Shown: positions 56,650 through 64,000 of the stretch, piece by piece
Layout: each line of letters starts with the position of its first letter
Position numbering within the stretch: the stretch's first letter is position 1
NCBI RefSeq assembly: GCF_001870905.1
Contig: NZ_LNDC01000133.1
Location: 36,653-100,652 of the forward strand
Origin: Geitlerinema sp. PCC 9228
GTDB taxonomy: Bacteria; Cyanobacteriota; Cyanobacteriia; Cyanobacteriales; PCC-9228
Direction of reading: 5' to 3'
Length of the DNA stretch: 64,000 nt
Position numbers and translations under genes: made by a program
Notes under the pieces: model-generated
Seen by the model: only the letters and a program-made list of their open reading frames with translations
Databases searched by the model: none
Told to the model about the DNA's origin: nothing

Positions 56650-57483
56650 CTACTGCCCTGGGGTTCTGGTTAGCAACACTGGACATTCAGCCTTGACTCG
56701 GACGTAATCCGATACGGAATTACCCAGCAATCGGTCCAAATCGGGCAATCCTTTCGCAACAGAAGGTCGGCGGTCAGGAGACCCTAGCAGCAATAAATCG
56801 GCGTTGGCATTGGAGGCGGCTTTACAAATTTCTTCACCCGCATTGCCACTCGTTAGTTGGCAATGGTACTTAATTCCATATTTTTTCGCCTCAGCAGCGG
56901 CTGCCGCAAGCGCCGATTCCTGTTCGGGATGGCTAACGTTTTCAGGAGAATTCACCCGGATGAAATCCAACTGACATCCTTGCAGGTCTCGGGCAAGGAA
57001 AATCGCCATTTCTAGGGCATCTTTTGAGGCGGCAGAACTGTCCACAGCCACTACCAACCGCTTCAGGCGTTTGACGTATACGTCGTCTTTCACCAGCAAC
57101 ATGGGCAGCGACGATAACTGGAACACATATTGGCTGACGGAATTTTCCAAAATGGCTTGCAGCCTGCCCAACGCCCGAGAACCCATAATAATTAAATCGG
57201 CGTTTTCTTCTTCCGCTACTTCCAAAACCACGGTTTTGGGGTCGCCTTGTTTGAGGCGGGGATTGACGCGGTTGGGGTCAATTTTTAATGACTGTACGGC
57301 TTGGGCTAGATATTTTCCCCCTTGTTCGAGCTTTTCTGCCATGTCATCGGCACTCGTTTCGTTGGGAACTACGTGCAAAACAGTTACGGAAACATTTTGT
57401 AGGGAGGGGACTTCCATCAACATGTTAAACATTTCTTCGCAGAGTCCCCGTCCGGCAACGGCTACTAAAATTTTTTCTATCAT
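56650..57483 (-). CDS. tandem universal stress protein
   Basis: A 277-residue protein with two UspA domains (about 1-135 and 140-275). The first has the ATP-loop-type MGSRALGRLQAILENSVSQYVF and the second LLGSPDRRPSVAKGLPDLDRLLGNSVSDYV, each followed by a VLLV/VLLTR strand. The Gly-x2-Gly-x9-Gly pattern is kept in the first copy; in the second it is altered by an insertion. USPs aid survival under stress by binding ATP or other nucleotides. It is cytosolic and the gene is single. Confidence 0.92.
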   Translation of the reverse strand: MIEKILVAVAGRGLCEEMFNMLMEVPSLQNVSVTVLHVVPNETSADDMAEKLEQGGKYLAQAVQSLKIDPNRVNPRLKQGDPKTVVLEVAEEENADLIIMGSRALGRLQAILENSVSQYVFQLSSLPMLLVKDDVYVKRLKRLVVAVDSSAASKDALEMAIFLARDLQGCQLDFIRVNSPENVSHPEQESALAAAAAEAKKYGIKYHCQLTSGNAGEEICKAASNANADLLLLGSPDRRPSVAKGLPDLDRLLGNSVSDYVRVKAECPVLLTRTPGQ

Positions 57484-57767
57484 AAAACCACCAGTACAAA
57501 AAGATTACGAGAAATAAGTGGGTTGGCTTTGCCTGTAAATAGATTTGGGAGTTTTTCGATCGTGCCACCATTTAGGATACTGTGAAGGTTAAAAACTTCA
57601 AAGGAATATTACGATATACGATCGCACGGGCAGGTGGTCGCGGCCAGTGGTGGCTGGTGGAGTTTTCTGGCAAACCCAACCAGCAAAAGCGCGATCGCGT
57701 TTCCCCAGTCAGGAAAATTCGTAGTAAAATTTTGTAAATAGATGTCCTTTTTTTAGGGAAATTGGCT

Positions 57768-58247
57768 ATGAGCGAAGACAAACTAGCTCATTTTCCACCG
57801 GTGCAACAACGCGAACCCAAACACAACGAGCGCAATTCTCCTAGCTGGTTTGAATACCCAGTCAAAGCCCATCCCCACCATACGGACTATGCCGGGGTAG
57901 TTTGGCATGGTGCTTATATTGCTTGGATGGAAGAAGCGAGGGTGGAATATCTCAGTGCCATTGGCATTGAATATACCGATTTGGTGAATTCGGGATGCAA
58001 TTTGCCGGTGGTGGATTTATCGGTACGTTACCACAAACCCATGTACATGGGCATGACAGCGGTGGTCAAAAGCCGCATGCAATCGATGGAAGGGGTGAAG
58101 CTGGTTTGGGAATACGAAATTGCCGATCCTCAAAGTCACGAAGTATTTGTTACTGGTCAGGTGACGTTGGTGCCAGTAGATGCGGAGAAAGGCAAGATTC
58201 TGCGTCGTTTGCCGCCGGTGTTGAAAAATGCGATCGCGAAATTATAG
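57768..58247 (+). CDS. hotdog-fold acyl-CoA thioesterase
   Basis: A 159-residue protein with a 4HBT-type hotdog fold. The catalytic segment HHTDYAGVVWHGAYIAWMEEAR carries Asp, and the helix continues VEYLSAIGIEY, as in YbgC-like enzymes. The N-terminal 30 residues are disordered and charged. It hydrolyses acyl-CoA or acyl-ACP; the substrate is not evident. ATG 57768 is chosen over the TTG 57762. The flavoenzyme gene starts 17 bp downstream, so they are probably cotranscribed. Confidence 0.88.
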   Translation: MSEDKLAHFPPVQQREPKHNERNSPSWFEYPVKAHPHHTDYAGVVWHGAYIAWMEEARVEYLSAIGIEYTDLVNSGCNLPVVDLSVRYHKPMYMGMTAVVKSRMQSMEGVKLVWEYEIADPQSHEVFVTGQVTLVPVDAEKGKILRRLPPVLKNAIAKL

Positions 58248-58264
58248 GGAAACCAAGATAGCAT

Positions 58265-59761
58265 ATGAGCAAGGTAGCGATCGCGGGTGCTGGTTGGGCA
58301 GGATTGGGGGCTGCCTACCACCTCGCCAAACAAGGTTATGATGTGACCCTTTTAGAAGCCGGTGCCTATCCCGGCGGTCTGGTGGCTGGTTGGAAAACCG
58401 CCCAAGGAAAACCCGTAGAAGCAGGAATTCACGGATTTTGGTATCCCTACGCCAATATTTTTTCTCTGGTACGAGAGTTGGGGTTGCAGCCGTTTACCCC
58501 TTGGACCAGGTCGGCACAATATTCTCCCGCCGGTCTGGAGGTGGAATCCCCCATTTTCCAGGATTTGCCTTGGCTGCCCACGCCGTTGGGAACTTTTGTT
58601 TACACCCAATTTCGTCGCCTGCCGTTAAGCGATCGCCTTTCTGCTTTACCGTTATTGCAGGCTATCTTAGATTTTGACAATTCCCACGAAGCTTGGCAAC
58701 GCTACGATTTGGTAAGCGCCCGGGAACTGTTTAAACAGTACGGCGTCACCCATCGCCTGTACAAAGAAGCCTTTGAACCCATGTTGCTGGTGGGATTGTT
58801 TGCCCCGGGAGAACAGTGTTCTGCTGCCGCTACCCTGGGCATGCTGTATTATTTTATCCTGGCGCACCAACCCAATTTTGATGTGGTTTGGTGTCGCGGC
58901 ACGGTGGGAGAACAAATTTTTCGCCCCTGGCTGCAGCAAATGGAAGCTTTGGGCGTCACCGTACGCACCAACTGCCCGGTTCGCGATGTACAAATGAACG
59001 AATACGGTCAAGCCACCGGTGTGATTTGCGGCGATGGTGAGGTAATTTCTGCCAATGCAGTTATTTTTTCTGTAGGCGTTACTGGGATGCAAAAAATTGT
59101 GGCTGGCAGCGAGAATTTGCGGAAATATGGCGATTTTTGCCAGTTGCGCAATTTATCCGCTCTTGATGTTCTGGCTACGCGGTTGTGGTTCGACCGCAAA
59201 ATTTCCATTCCCAGAGCTTCCAACGCTGCTTTTGGCTTTGACAACACCACTGGTTGGACGTTTTTCGATCTAAATGCTTTGCACGATGAGTTCCGCGAGG
59301 CACCAGGTACGGTAGTGGAAGCGGATTTTTATCACGCCAATCAGTTTTTGCCCATGACCGATGAAGATATTATTCAGCGCGTGCAGCAATATTTAGCGAC
59401 CTGCATACCCGAGTTTACCGAAGCTGAGATTGTAGATAGCAGCGTCATTCGCCTGCCCAATGCAGTGACCCACTTTTTTCCCGGAAGCTATCAGTTCATG
59501 ATGCCGGCAACGACAAGCATTCCCAATGTTTTTCTGAGTGGGGATTGGATTGTCAGCCGCCACGGTTCTTGGTCCCAGGAAAAGGCTTACGTTACAGGAT
59601 TGGAAGCCGCTAATTGGGTGATAGACCGCTTGCAGAAGGGAGAAAAAGCCAAAATTCTTCCTGTAGAAGCCGACGAACCCCATGTTTGGTTGGGGCGATC
59701 GCTTACTCGAATGGCACAAAGTTGGGGCAATTGGTTGGGAGAAAATTCTTGGTTTTCTTAG
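58265..59761 (+). CDS. FAD-dependent oxidoreductase, carotenoid-desaturase-like
   Basis: A 498-residue flavoprotein with the Rossmann dinucleotide fold at the N-terminus (VAIAGAGWAGLGAAYHLAKQGY, LLEAGAYPGG). The C-terminal FAD motif is FLSGDWIVSRHGSWSQEKAYVTGLEAA. The pattern fits the phytoene/zeta-carotene desaturase and amine-oxidase superfamily, but it is not clearly CrtP, CrtQ or CrtH by motif. The thioesterase just upstream suggests a lipid or prenyl-derived substrate. It is probably membrane-associated. Confidence 0.8.
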   Translation: MSKVAIAGAGWAGLGAAYHLAKQGYDVTLLEAGAYPGGLVAGWKTAQGKPVEAGIHGFWYPYANIFSLVRELGLQPFTPWTRSAQYSPAGLEVESPIFQDLPWLPTPLGTFVYTQFRRLPLSDRLSALPLLQAILDFDNSHEAWQRYDLVSARELFKQYGVTHRLYKEAFEPMLLVGLFAPGEQCSAAATLGMLYYFILAHQPNFDVVWCRGTVGEQIFRPWLQQMEALGVTVRTNCPVRDVQMNEYGQATGVICGDGEVISANAVIFSVGVTGMQKIVAGSENLRKYGDFCQLRNLSALDVLATRLWFDRKISIPRASNAAFGFDNTTGWTFFDLNALHDEFREAPGTVVEADFYHANQFLPMTDEDIIQRVQQYLATCIPEFTEAEIVDSSVIRLPNAVTHFFPGSYQFMMPATTSIPNVFLSGDWIVSRHGSWSQEKAYVTGLEAANWVIDRLQKGEKAKILPVEADEPHVWLGRSLTRMAQSWGNWLGENSWFS

Positions 59762-59769
59762 AAAAGATT

Positions 59770-60014
59770 ATACTAAATCCGAGGTGTATAAATCACATTT
59801 GAGATAGAGGAGTGGGAGGAGGGGGAGGAGTGGGAGGAGGGGGAGGAGGGGAAGGAGGGAAAAACCACAAGAAGTTTTAGCCTTAGCCTGGAGGATTTAT
59901 CGGGTCTTTGCCGTACAGATTTTATATAAATTTAAAAACTCAAAAAAACTGACACAAACAAAAATACGATCTTCGATATTTTCTCCCATGCTCCCATGCT
60001 CCCACGCTCCCATG
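59770..60014. repeat. partial MITE-like repeat with two minisatellites
   Basis: Starts ATACTAAATCC (59770-59780), as in the elements at 23049 and 27981. A GGGAGGAGN tandem tract follows (about 59808-59859), then a shared TCGGGTCTTTGC block. At 59983-60014 four units of the 8-mer CTCCCATG (one CTCCCACG) adjoin the next gene's stop. Confidence 0.7.
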
Positions 60015-60018
60015 CTTT

Positions 60019-60402
60019 TCACTCATACTGACTCAACGGCGCACAAAACTCTTCAATGCCGGTTTTATAAATATAAAGCAAGACAGGAATAATTAATTTC
60101 TCCGGACAAAGGCGTTTTTCGTATAAAGTAGCGATCGCATTGGTAAAATTTTCTGCCAATAAATCTTCCTTCACCCCTTCCAAACAAATTGCCGGGCGAA
60201 ATCGCTTGGCATAACTAGGCAACCAGCCGCCGGAAATATCCGGTTCTTGCCCTTCCTGCAAAGCAATGCTGATGGCAGCGTCTTCCAAATCCCCCTCGCA
60301 ATCTTCAATAGTTTGCAAAGCATCCAGATTCGCAGGAGATTCTGCCAACTGCTGGCGTAGCTGTTCGATTTCTTCCAGGGAAATTACAACCGTAGAAACC
60401 AT
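60019..60402 (-). CDS. small cytosolic protein of unknown function
   Basis: A 127-residue soluble protein with a helical N-terminus (EEIEQLRQQLAESPANLDALQTIEDCEGDLEDAAISIAL). Its C-terminal core is aromatic and hydrophobic (FTNAIATLYEKRLCPEKLIIPVLLYIYKTGIEEFC). I do not recognise a named family, although the composition is typical of conserved cyanobacterial proteins. Three cysteines are present (EDCEG, RLCPE, EFCAP). It lies about 130 bp downstream of ccsA on the same strand. Its 3' end abuts the 8-bp minisatellite. Confidence 0.65.
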   Translation of the reverse strand: MVSTVVISLEEIEQLRQQLAESPANLDALQTIEDCEGDLEDAAISIALQEGQEPDISGGWLPSYAKRFRPAICLEGVKEDLLAENFTNAIATLYEKRLCPEKLIIPVLLYIYKTGIEEFCAPLSQYE

Positions 60403-60445
60403 AATTTTTGCTTTTTAAGGACTTGTCTTGCTTTTCTAGGGCAAC

Positions 60446-60497
60446 GTTAAACCCGTAGCTTCCAAAAGCTCCCTGGCATAGCAGCTACGAGTTTAAC
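60446..60497. terminator. hairpin between ccsA and the next gene
   Basis: GTTAAACCCGTAGCT (60446-60460) pairs with AGCTACGAGTTTAAC (60483-60497), with one mismatch. It follows ccsA on the minus strand but has no T-run, so it may be a processing or repeat-derived hairpin rather than a terminator. Confidence 0.4.
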
Positions 60498-60528
60498 ATT
60501 TACCATCTTTCTTTGCTGCCCGGCTACG

Positions 60529-61587
60529 TTAAAAGAACCAGCCGTAGGAATGGAGTCCTTTCCCTAACAAATTGACACCAAGATAGCAAATCCATACCAC
60601 AACCAAGCCAGCAGAAGCAAGAATCGCAGGTTTTCTACCTTGCCATCCCCGAGTAATGCGAGCGTGTAAGTAAGCAGCAAACACCAGCCAAACAATCAAC
60701 GCCCAAGTTTCTTTGGGGTCCCAACTCCAGTAAGTTCCCCAAGCTTCATTTGCCCAAACCGCACCAGCAATAATGCCAATGGTGAGCAAAGGAAAGCCCA
60801 ATCCAATAATGCGATAGCTGAGGTTATCTAAGGTTTCCGCTAGGTTCAAGCGATGGGGAGACAAAGAGAGGGTGTTACCTTCCGTGGTAACGGTGGTAGC
60901 GGTGGTGCGTTCTAAAACCGCCGTACTGCCAGTTGGGTTGTTGCTGGAGCTGCCGTTGTTGGTATAGCTGTTGCCGTTGCTAGCAAAAGCATTGGCAGAC
61001 ATAGAGGGCATTTGGTTGGCGGATGTATCTTTGCGGTAGTTACGGAAAGAGCCGTTGCCCACGGAACTGCCGTGCAGTTCCACATTTTTGCCGCGGGTAA
61101 CGATCAAAAATGCGATCGCGAGCAAAGAACCTACCATCAAGGTAGCGTAACTCAGCATCATGACGCTCACATGCATCATCAGCCAGTTGGATTTGAGGGC
61201 GGGAACCAAGGGAGCAGAAGTTTGCATGCGTTGCGGCAGTTGTAGGGCGGCAAAAGCGGTAATTCCCATAGCTACCGGTGACGTAAAAACGCCCACCAAA
61301 CGGCTGCGACTCATGGATTCTGCCAGCAAATGGACCCCTGTCAGTCCCCAACAAAGGAAAAACAGAGATTCGTATAAATTGCTTATGGGAAAATAACCGG
61401 CTTCTATCCAGCGAGAGACCAACAAAGCTGTCACGGTGAGGTTGGCAATGGCCATGCCAGTGGTACCCATGGTTTGAAGGTAGGGAAGGCGGGAAAAAGA
61501 TGCTCCCACCCAGTAAACCAACATAGTAACAAACAAAACCGCAAACGAAATATTATCCAGCCAGTTCTGGAGTGCAACCAGATCCAT
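60529..61587 (-). CDS. ccsA: cytochrome c biogenesis protein CcsA
   Basis: A 352-residue membrane protein of the system II (Ccs) pathway that passes heme for covalent attachment to c-type cytochromes in the lumen. Eight or so membrane helices are visible. The heme-handling WWD-type segment is [18 protein letters not shown], followed by [14 protein letters not shown]. Between helices a Ser/Asn/Thr-rich disordered insertion (about 185-240) replaces the usual short loop. ATG 61587 is chosen because AGGAG lies 8 nt upstream; an in-frame ATG at 61611 is less likely. Confidence 0.95.
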   Translation of the reverse strand: MDLVALQNWLDNISFAVLFVTMLVYWVGASFSRLPYLQTMGTTGMAIANLTVTALLVSRWIEAGYFPISNLYESLFFLCWGLTGVHLLAESMSRSRLVGVFTSPVAMGITAFAALQLPQRMQTSAPLVPALKSNWLMMHVSVMMLSYATLMVGSLLAIAFLIVTRGKNVELHGSSVGNGSFRNYRKDTSANQMPSMSANAFASNGNSYTNNGSSSNNPTGSTAVLERTTATTVTTEGNTLSLSPHRLNLAETLDNLSYRIIGLGFPLLTIGIIAGAVWANEAWGTYWSWDPKETWALIVWLVFAAYLHARITRGWQGRKPAILASAGLVVVWICYLGVNLLGKGLHSYGWFF

Positions 61588-61688
61588 TGAGCGTTCTCCT
61601 CTGATGTGCAACGGATATTTTGATATCGAGTGCTAATTATCTTAGCCTTTTCGATCCTATCGATTCTTGGACCTTGCTGCTAAGAAAA

Positions 61689-61727
61689 TTGGGATTGGAA
61701 GCACGAACGTACATCTTCCAATCCCAA
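61689..61727 (-). terminator. rho-independent terminator of gcvPA
   Basis: TTGGGATTGGAAG (61689-61701) and CTTCCAATCCCAA (61715-61727) form a perfect 13-bp stem with a 13-nt loop. Read on the minus strand it is followed by TTTTC, directly after the gcvPA stop. Confidence 0.93.
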
Positions 61728-61776
61728 GGTCATGGCTTGTCAAAAGCCGTTAGTTAGAATGAACATCGATCGCAGC

Positions 61777-63126
61777 TTACGAAATGCCGGCACAGAATTC
61801 CACCAATCGGTCCATTTGAGCTGGTGTATTCAGTTCGGTGGTACAAATTAACAGGTCGTTGTCCATGCCGTCGTACCAGTTTGAGAGGGCAACACCGGGA
61901 TAAATTCCCATTTGTGTGGCTCGCTGTACCATTTCTTGGGCTGGAACTGGACAGCGCAGCACAAATTCGTGGAAAAACGGCCCGGTGTAGGGGAGTTTGT
62001 ATCCCGGCAGTTGCGACAGGCGAGAAGCCAGCTGGTGAGCGTGGTTCAAGCTGGTGTTAGCCATTTGCCGCATACCGTGGGGACCAACCAATCCCATATA
62101 AATTGCCGCCGCTGTTGCCATCAGCGATTGGTTGGTACAGATGTTGCTGGTGGCTTTAGCGCGGCGAATGTGTTGTTCGCGGGTTTGCAGGGTGAGGGTA
62201 TACACCGTTTGCCCGCGGTTGTCGGTGGTCAAACTGACCAAACGCCCTGGGATTTGGCGTACGTGCTCTTGGCGAGCTGCTAAAATACCCAAATGCGGAC
62301 CACCAAAGGCGGGTGGGGTTCCCAAGCATTGGGCTTCGCCAGCGACGATGTCGGCACCTTGTTCGCCGGGGGTTTTGAGAACGGTCATGGTGGTGGGATC
62401 GGTAACCACCACAATCAGCAATGCGCCGGCGTCGTGGACGGTTTTGGCGATCGCTTCTACTTCTTCGACATTTCCCCAGAAATTCGGCGATTGAATTACG
62501 ACCGCTGCACAGTCGTCGCCAATTTGTTCTTGCAGGGAATCTTGGTCGATTTGACCGGATAAATCAGCGTTGAGGGTACCGAGGTTAATATCCAAACCTG
62601 CCAGATAGGTATCCAGAAGTTCTTTGTATTCTGGATGCAAGGTTCCAGCTACCAGCAGCTGCGATCGCTTTTTCTGCAAGCGCAAAGCCATTAAAACGGC
62701 CTCTGCTGCCGCACTGGCACCGTCGTACAAAGACGCATTGGCAACCGGCATCCCGGTTAACCTGGCAATACCAGTTTGGAATTCAAAAACTGTTTGCAAG
62801 GTTCCTTGGGAAACCTCGGGTTGGTAAGGTGTGTAACTGGTAGTGAATTCACCGCGACCTGCGATCGCCCACACAGCCGCCGGTACGTAATGGCGGTAGC
62901 AACCAGCACCTAAAAATGCTGACGCTTGGTCTAGGTGGCGATTTTGGTCCGCCAGTTCTTGGATGCGCTGGCGAACTTCGAGTTCGGTTTTCCCTCGATC
63001 GAGTTTGTACTCAACGTTACGCAGGGACTTGGGAATGGTACGCAGCAACTGCTCGATATTCTCCAAGCCCAGTTCTGCCAGCATTTCCTGGCGCGTTGAG
63101 TCGGTATGTGGACTGTATCTTCCCAC
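61777..63126 (-). CDS. gcvPA: glycine dehydrogenase (decarboxylating) subunit 1, split P protein
   Basis: A 449-residue subunit of the glycine cleavage P protein, the half that in most cyanobacteria is fused with its partner into one chain of nearly 1000 residues. It opens GRYSPHTDSTRQEMLAELGL and carries LGAGCYRHYVPAAVWAIAGRGEF, YDGASAAAEAVLMALR and AGEAQCLGTPPAFGGPHLG. The PLP lysine lies on the other subunit (GcvPB), which is not in this window. I choose GTG 63126, which has GGAG 9 nt upstream; an in-frame TTG at 63147 is possible. gcvH precedes it by 144 bp. Confidence 0.93.
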   Translation of the reverse strand: MGRYSPHTDSTRQEMLAELGLENIEQLLRTIPKSLRNVEYKLDRGKTELEVRQRIQELADQNRHLDQASAFLGAGCYRHYVPAAVWAIAGRGEFTTSYTPYQPEVSQGTLQTVFEFQTGIARLTGMPVANASLYDGASAAAEAVLMALRLQKKRSQLLVAGTLHPEYKELLDTYLAGLDINLGTLNADLSGQIDQDSLQEQIGDDCAAVVIQSPNFWGNVEEVEAIAKTVHDAGALLIVVVTDPTTMTVLKTPGEQGADIVAGEAQCLGTPPAFGGPHLGILAARQEHVRQIPGRLVSLTTDNRGQTVYTLTLQTREQHIRRAKATSNICTNQSLMATAAAIYMGLVGPHGMRQMANTSLNHAHQLASRLSQLPGYKLPYTGPFFHEFVLRCPVPAQEMVQRATQMGIYPGVALSNWYDGMDNDLLICTTELNTPAQMDRLVEFCAGIS

Positions 63127-63199
63127 AGATAATTTCTCCAGTAGCAACCACTATCTATTTTGCAAGATTTTTCTCCCACAGTCAGGGAGACGCCCGCAG

Positions 63200-63241
63200 A
63201 TGCCCATCACAACGATGATTTGTCGTTGCCATGATGGGCAT
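63200..63241. repeat. hairpin between gcvH and gcvPA
   Basis: ATGCCCATCA...CAACGA (63200-63215) pairs with TCGTTG...TGATGGGCAT (63223-63241), with a 3-nt bulge. There is no T-run, so it may modulate gcvPA relative to gcvH by stabilising the transcript. Confidence 0.6.
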
Positions 63242-63270
63242 AAATTTTTGCTTGGGTCTACCGTTACCGG

Positions 63271-63660
63271 TTATTGTCCTTCCACTTTTTGACGGTAATC
63301 ATCCGCGGAAAGAGCATCGTCTAGTTCGCTAGAATCGTTGACCCGTACTTTGAGCAACCATCCTTCGCCATAAGGGTCTTCAGCAACTTTTTCTGGTGCG
63401 TCAACCACGGCGTCGTTGCGTTCGAGCACTTCCCCAGAAAGGGGAGCGTACATATCTTCGACGGCTTTCACCGATTCTACCGAACCGAAACTAGACCCTT
63501 TCTCTACTTTATCGCCTACTTCCGGAAGTTCCAAAAATACAATATCTCCTAGCTGATCCACGGCGAACGCACTAATGCCGATGGTGGCGGTGTCGCCTTC
63601 CAAGCGAGCGTATTCGTGGGAATCTAGGTATTTCAGATCGTTGGGATATTCTAGAGCCAT
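63271..63660 (-). CDS. gcvH: glycine cleavage system H protein
   Basis: A 129-residue lipoyl carrier protein. The lipoylation site is K65 in [15 protein letters not shown], and FVELPEVGD-type strands ([11 protein letters not shown]) and [12 protein letters not shown] are typical. It shuttles the aminomethyl group between the P, T and L proteins in photorespiratory glycine oxidation. The start ATG 63660 leaves [20 protein letters not shown], as in the family. It precedes gcvPA on the minus strand. Confidence 0.97.
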   Translation of the reverse strand: MALEYPNDLKYLDSHEYARLEGDTATIGISAFAVDQLGDIVFLELPEVGDKVEKGSSFGSVESVKAVEDMYAPLSGEVLERNDAVVDAPEKVAEDPYGEGWLLKVRVNDSSELDDALSADDYRQKVEGQ

Positions 63661-64000
63661 TTTGCGTATTTCCTATACGACAAAAAACAACATGCAGCAG
63701 CCAGCTATGGTACTTTGACCAGGTTTGACCGGTAGAAAGACCACAGGGCAGACGCAGTCTATTTTAGGGGTTTGGGTTATCGCGAGACAAAATTTCTCGG
63801 CCAAGGGGAAGGATTTGGGAGTTGAGCGTCGGGCATTGAGGGTCGCCACAGGAGGGAGAAGAGGGAAAATTATGAGGGTTTTTTTCGGCAAAAGCGATCG
63901 CGAAGGGAAAAATCTTTTTTTACGGCGTGAATCGGGAGCTTGAAAGCCCTGACCTTTTAAAGCAGGGATGAAAAGCGACCCGTGCGGCTTTAGCCGCCGT
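63661..64000. other. 340-bp region at the window edge
   Basis: Open frames here lack any domain. The last 80 bases (from about 63925) include a CGGCTTTAGCCG hairpin and short inverted pieces that look like the end of an IS200/IS605-type element, but the element itself would lie outside the window. The left part holds the gcvH promoter. Confidence 0.4.

Noticed and set aside
56713..56770. Loss of nucleotide binding in the second USP domain as a striking feature
   Set aside because: Tandem USPs often have one degenerate site, so it is not unusual.
63673..63943. Open frames upstream of gcvH on both strands
   Set aside because: They overlap each other, lack domains and lie in the promoter region.

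Overview
The window is chromosomal DNA from a cyanobacterium. It carries psbM, a Psb32-like protein, a ferrochelatase with a C-terminal chlorophyll-binding helix, the carboxysome shell gene ccmP, the bicarbonate transporter pair sbtA/sbtB, a CRR7-type NDH-1 protein, the NblS/Hik33 sensor kinase, ccsA, COP23 and several cyanobacteria-only small families. The octamer GCGATCGC (HIP1) also recurs throughout. I cannot name the genus from sequence alone. No rRNA, tRNA, CRISPR array or intact transposase gene was seen.

Layout. 1-12.6 kb is mostly housekeeping: a truncated TPR membrane protein, an M16 peptidase, DUF1830, GNAT, a peptidoglycan-binding protein, Psb32-like, a methyltransferase, hemH, PhzF, GGCT and leuS. 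12.7-25.1 kb is the most unusual block. It holds a giant tubulin/FtsZ-like GTPase with a C-terminal SHOCT-like helix pair and a membrane VWA protein on the minus strand. Divergent to them are a zinc-finger/TM/coiled-coil protein, an M48 metallopeptidase and a trypsin-TPR protein, followed on the minus strand by a COP23 protein and a second trypsin-like protease. 25.2-27.9 kb has DUF4346 and an arsR-acr3-arsC operon. 28.2-33.6 kb is rich in inorganic-carbon genes: ccmP, bioF, crr7, DUF2854, a remnant of a CmpA/NrtA-like gene, sbtA and sbtB. 33.6-36.9 kb is repeat-rich (MITE-like elements, long direct repeats, a decayed SPOR-type gene) with PsiE and an ABHD14-like hydrolase between the repeats.

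36.9-45.3 kb has a solitary D12-class adenine methyltransferase, two unknowns, a fasciclin protein, purD-nblS and a sulfide:quinone-reductase-like flavoprotein. 45.7-55.7 kb is an efflux/stress block: GST, RND pump, adaptor, PadR regulator, multicopper oxidase and TolC. 55.9-64 kb holds a ferredoxin, psbM, a universal stress protein, a thioesterase-flavoenzyme pair, ccsA and the glycine cleavage genes gcvH and gcvPA (split-type P protein).

How the genes may work together. The 12.7-25.1 kb block looks like one functional neighbourhood: a cytoskeletal-type GTPase, a MIDAS protein and several proteases, mostly membrane-bound or exported. The efflux genes form a tripartite pump with its own regulator. 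sbtA/sbtB, ccmP and crr7 belong to the CO2-concentrating mechanism and cyclic electron flow. Interspersed repeats (a family with ATACCAAATCC ends, TA-flanked MITE-like DNA, minisatellites) mark the intergenic spaces.
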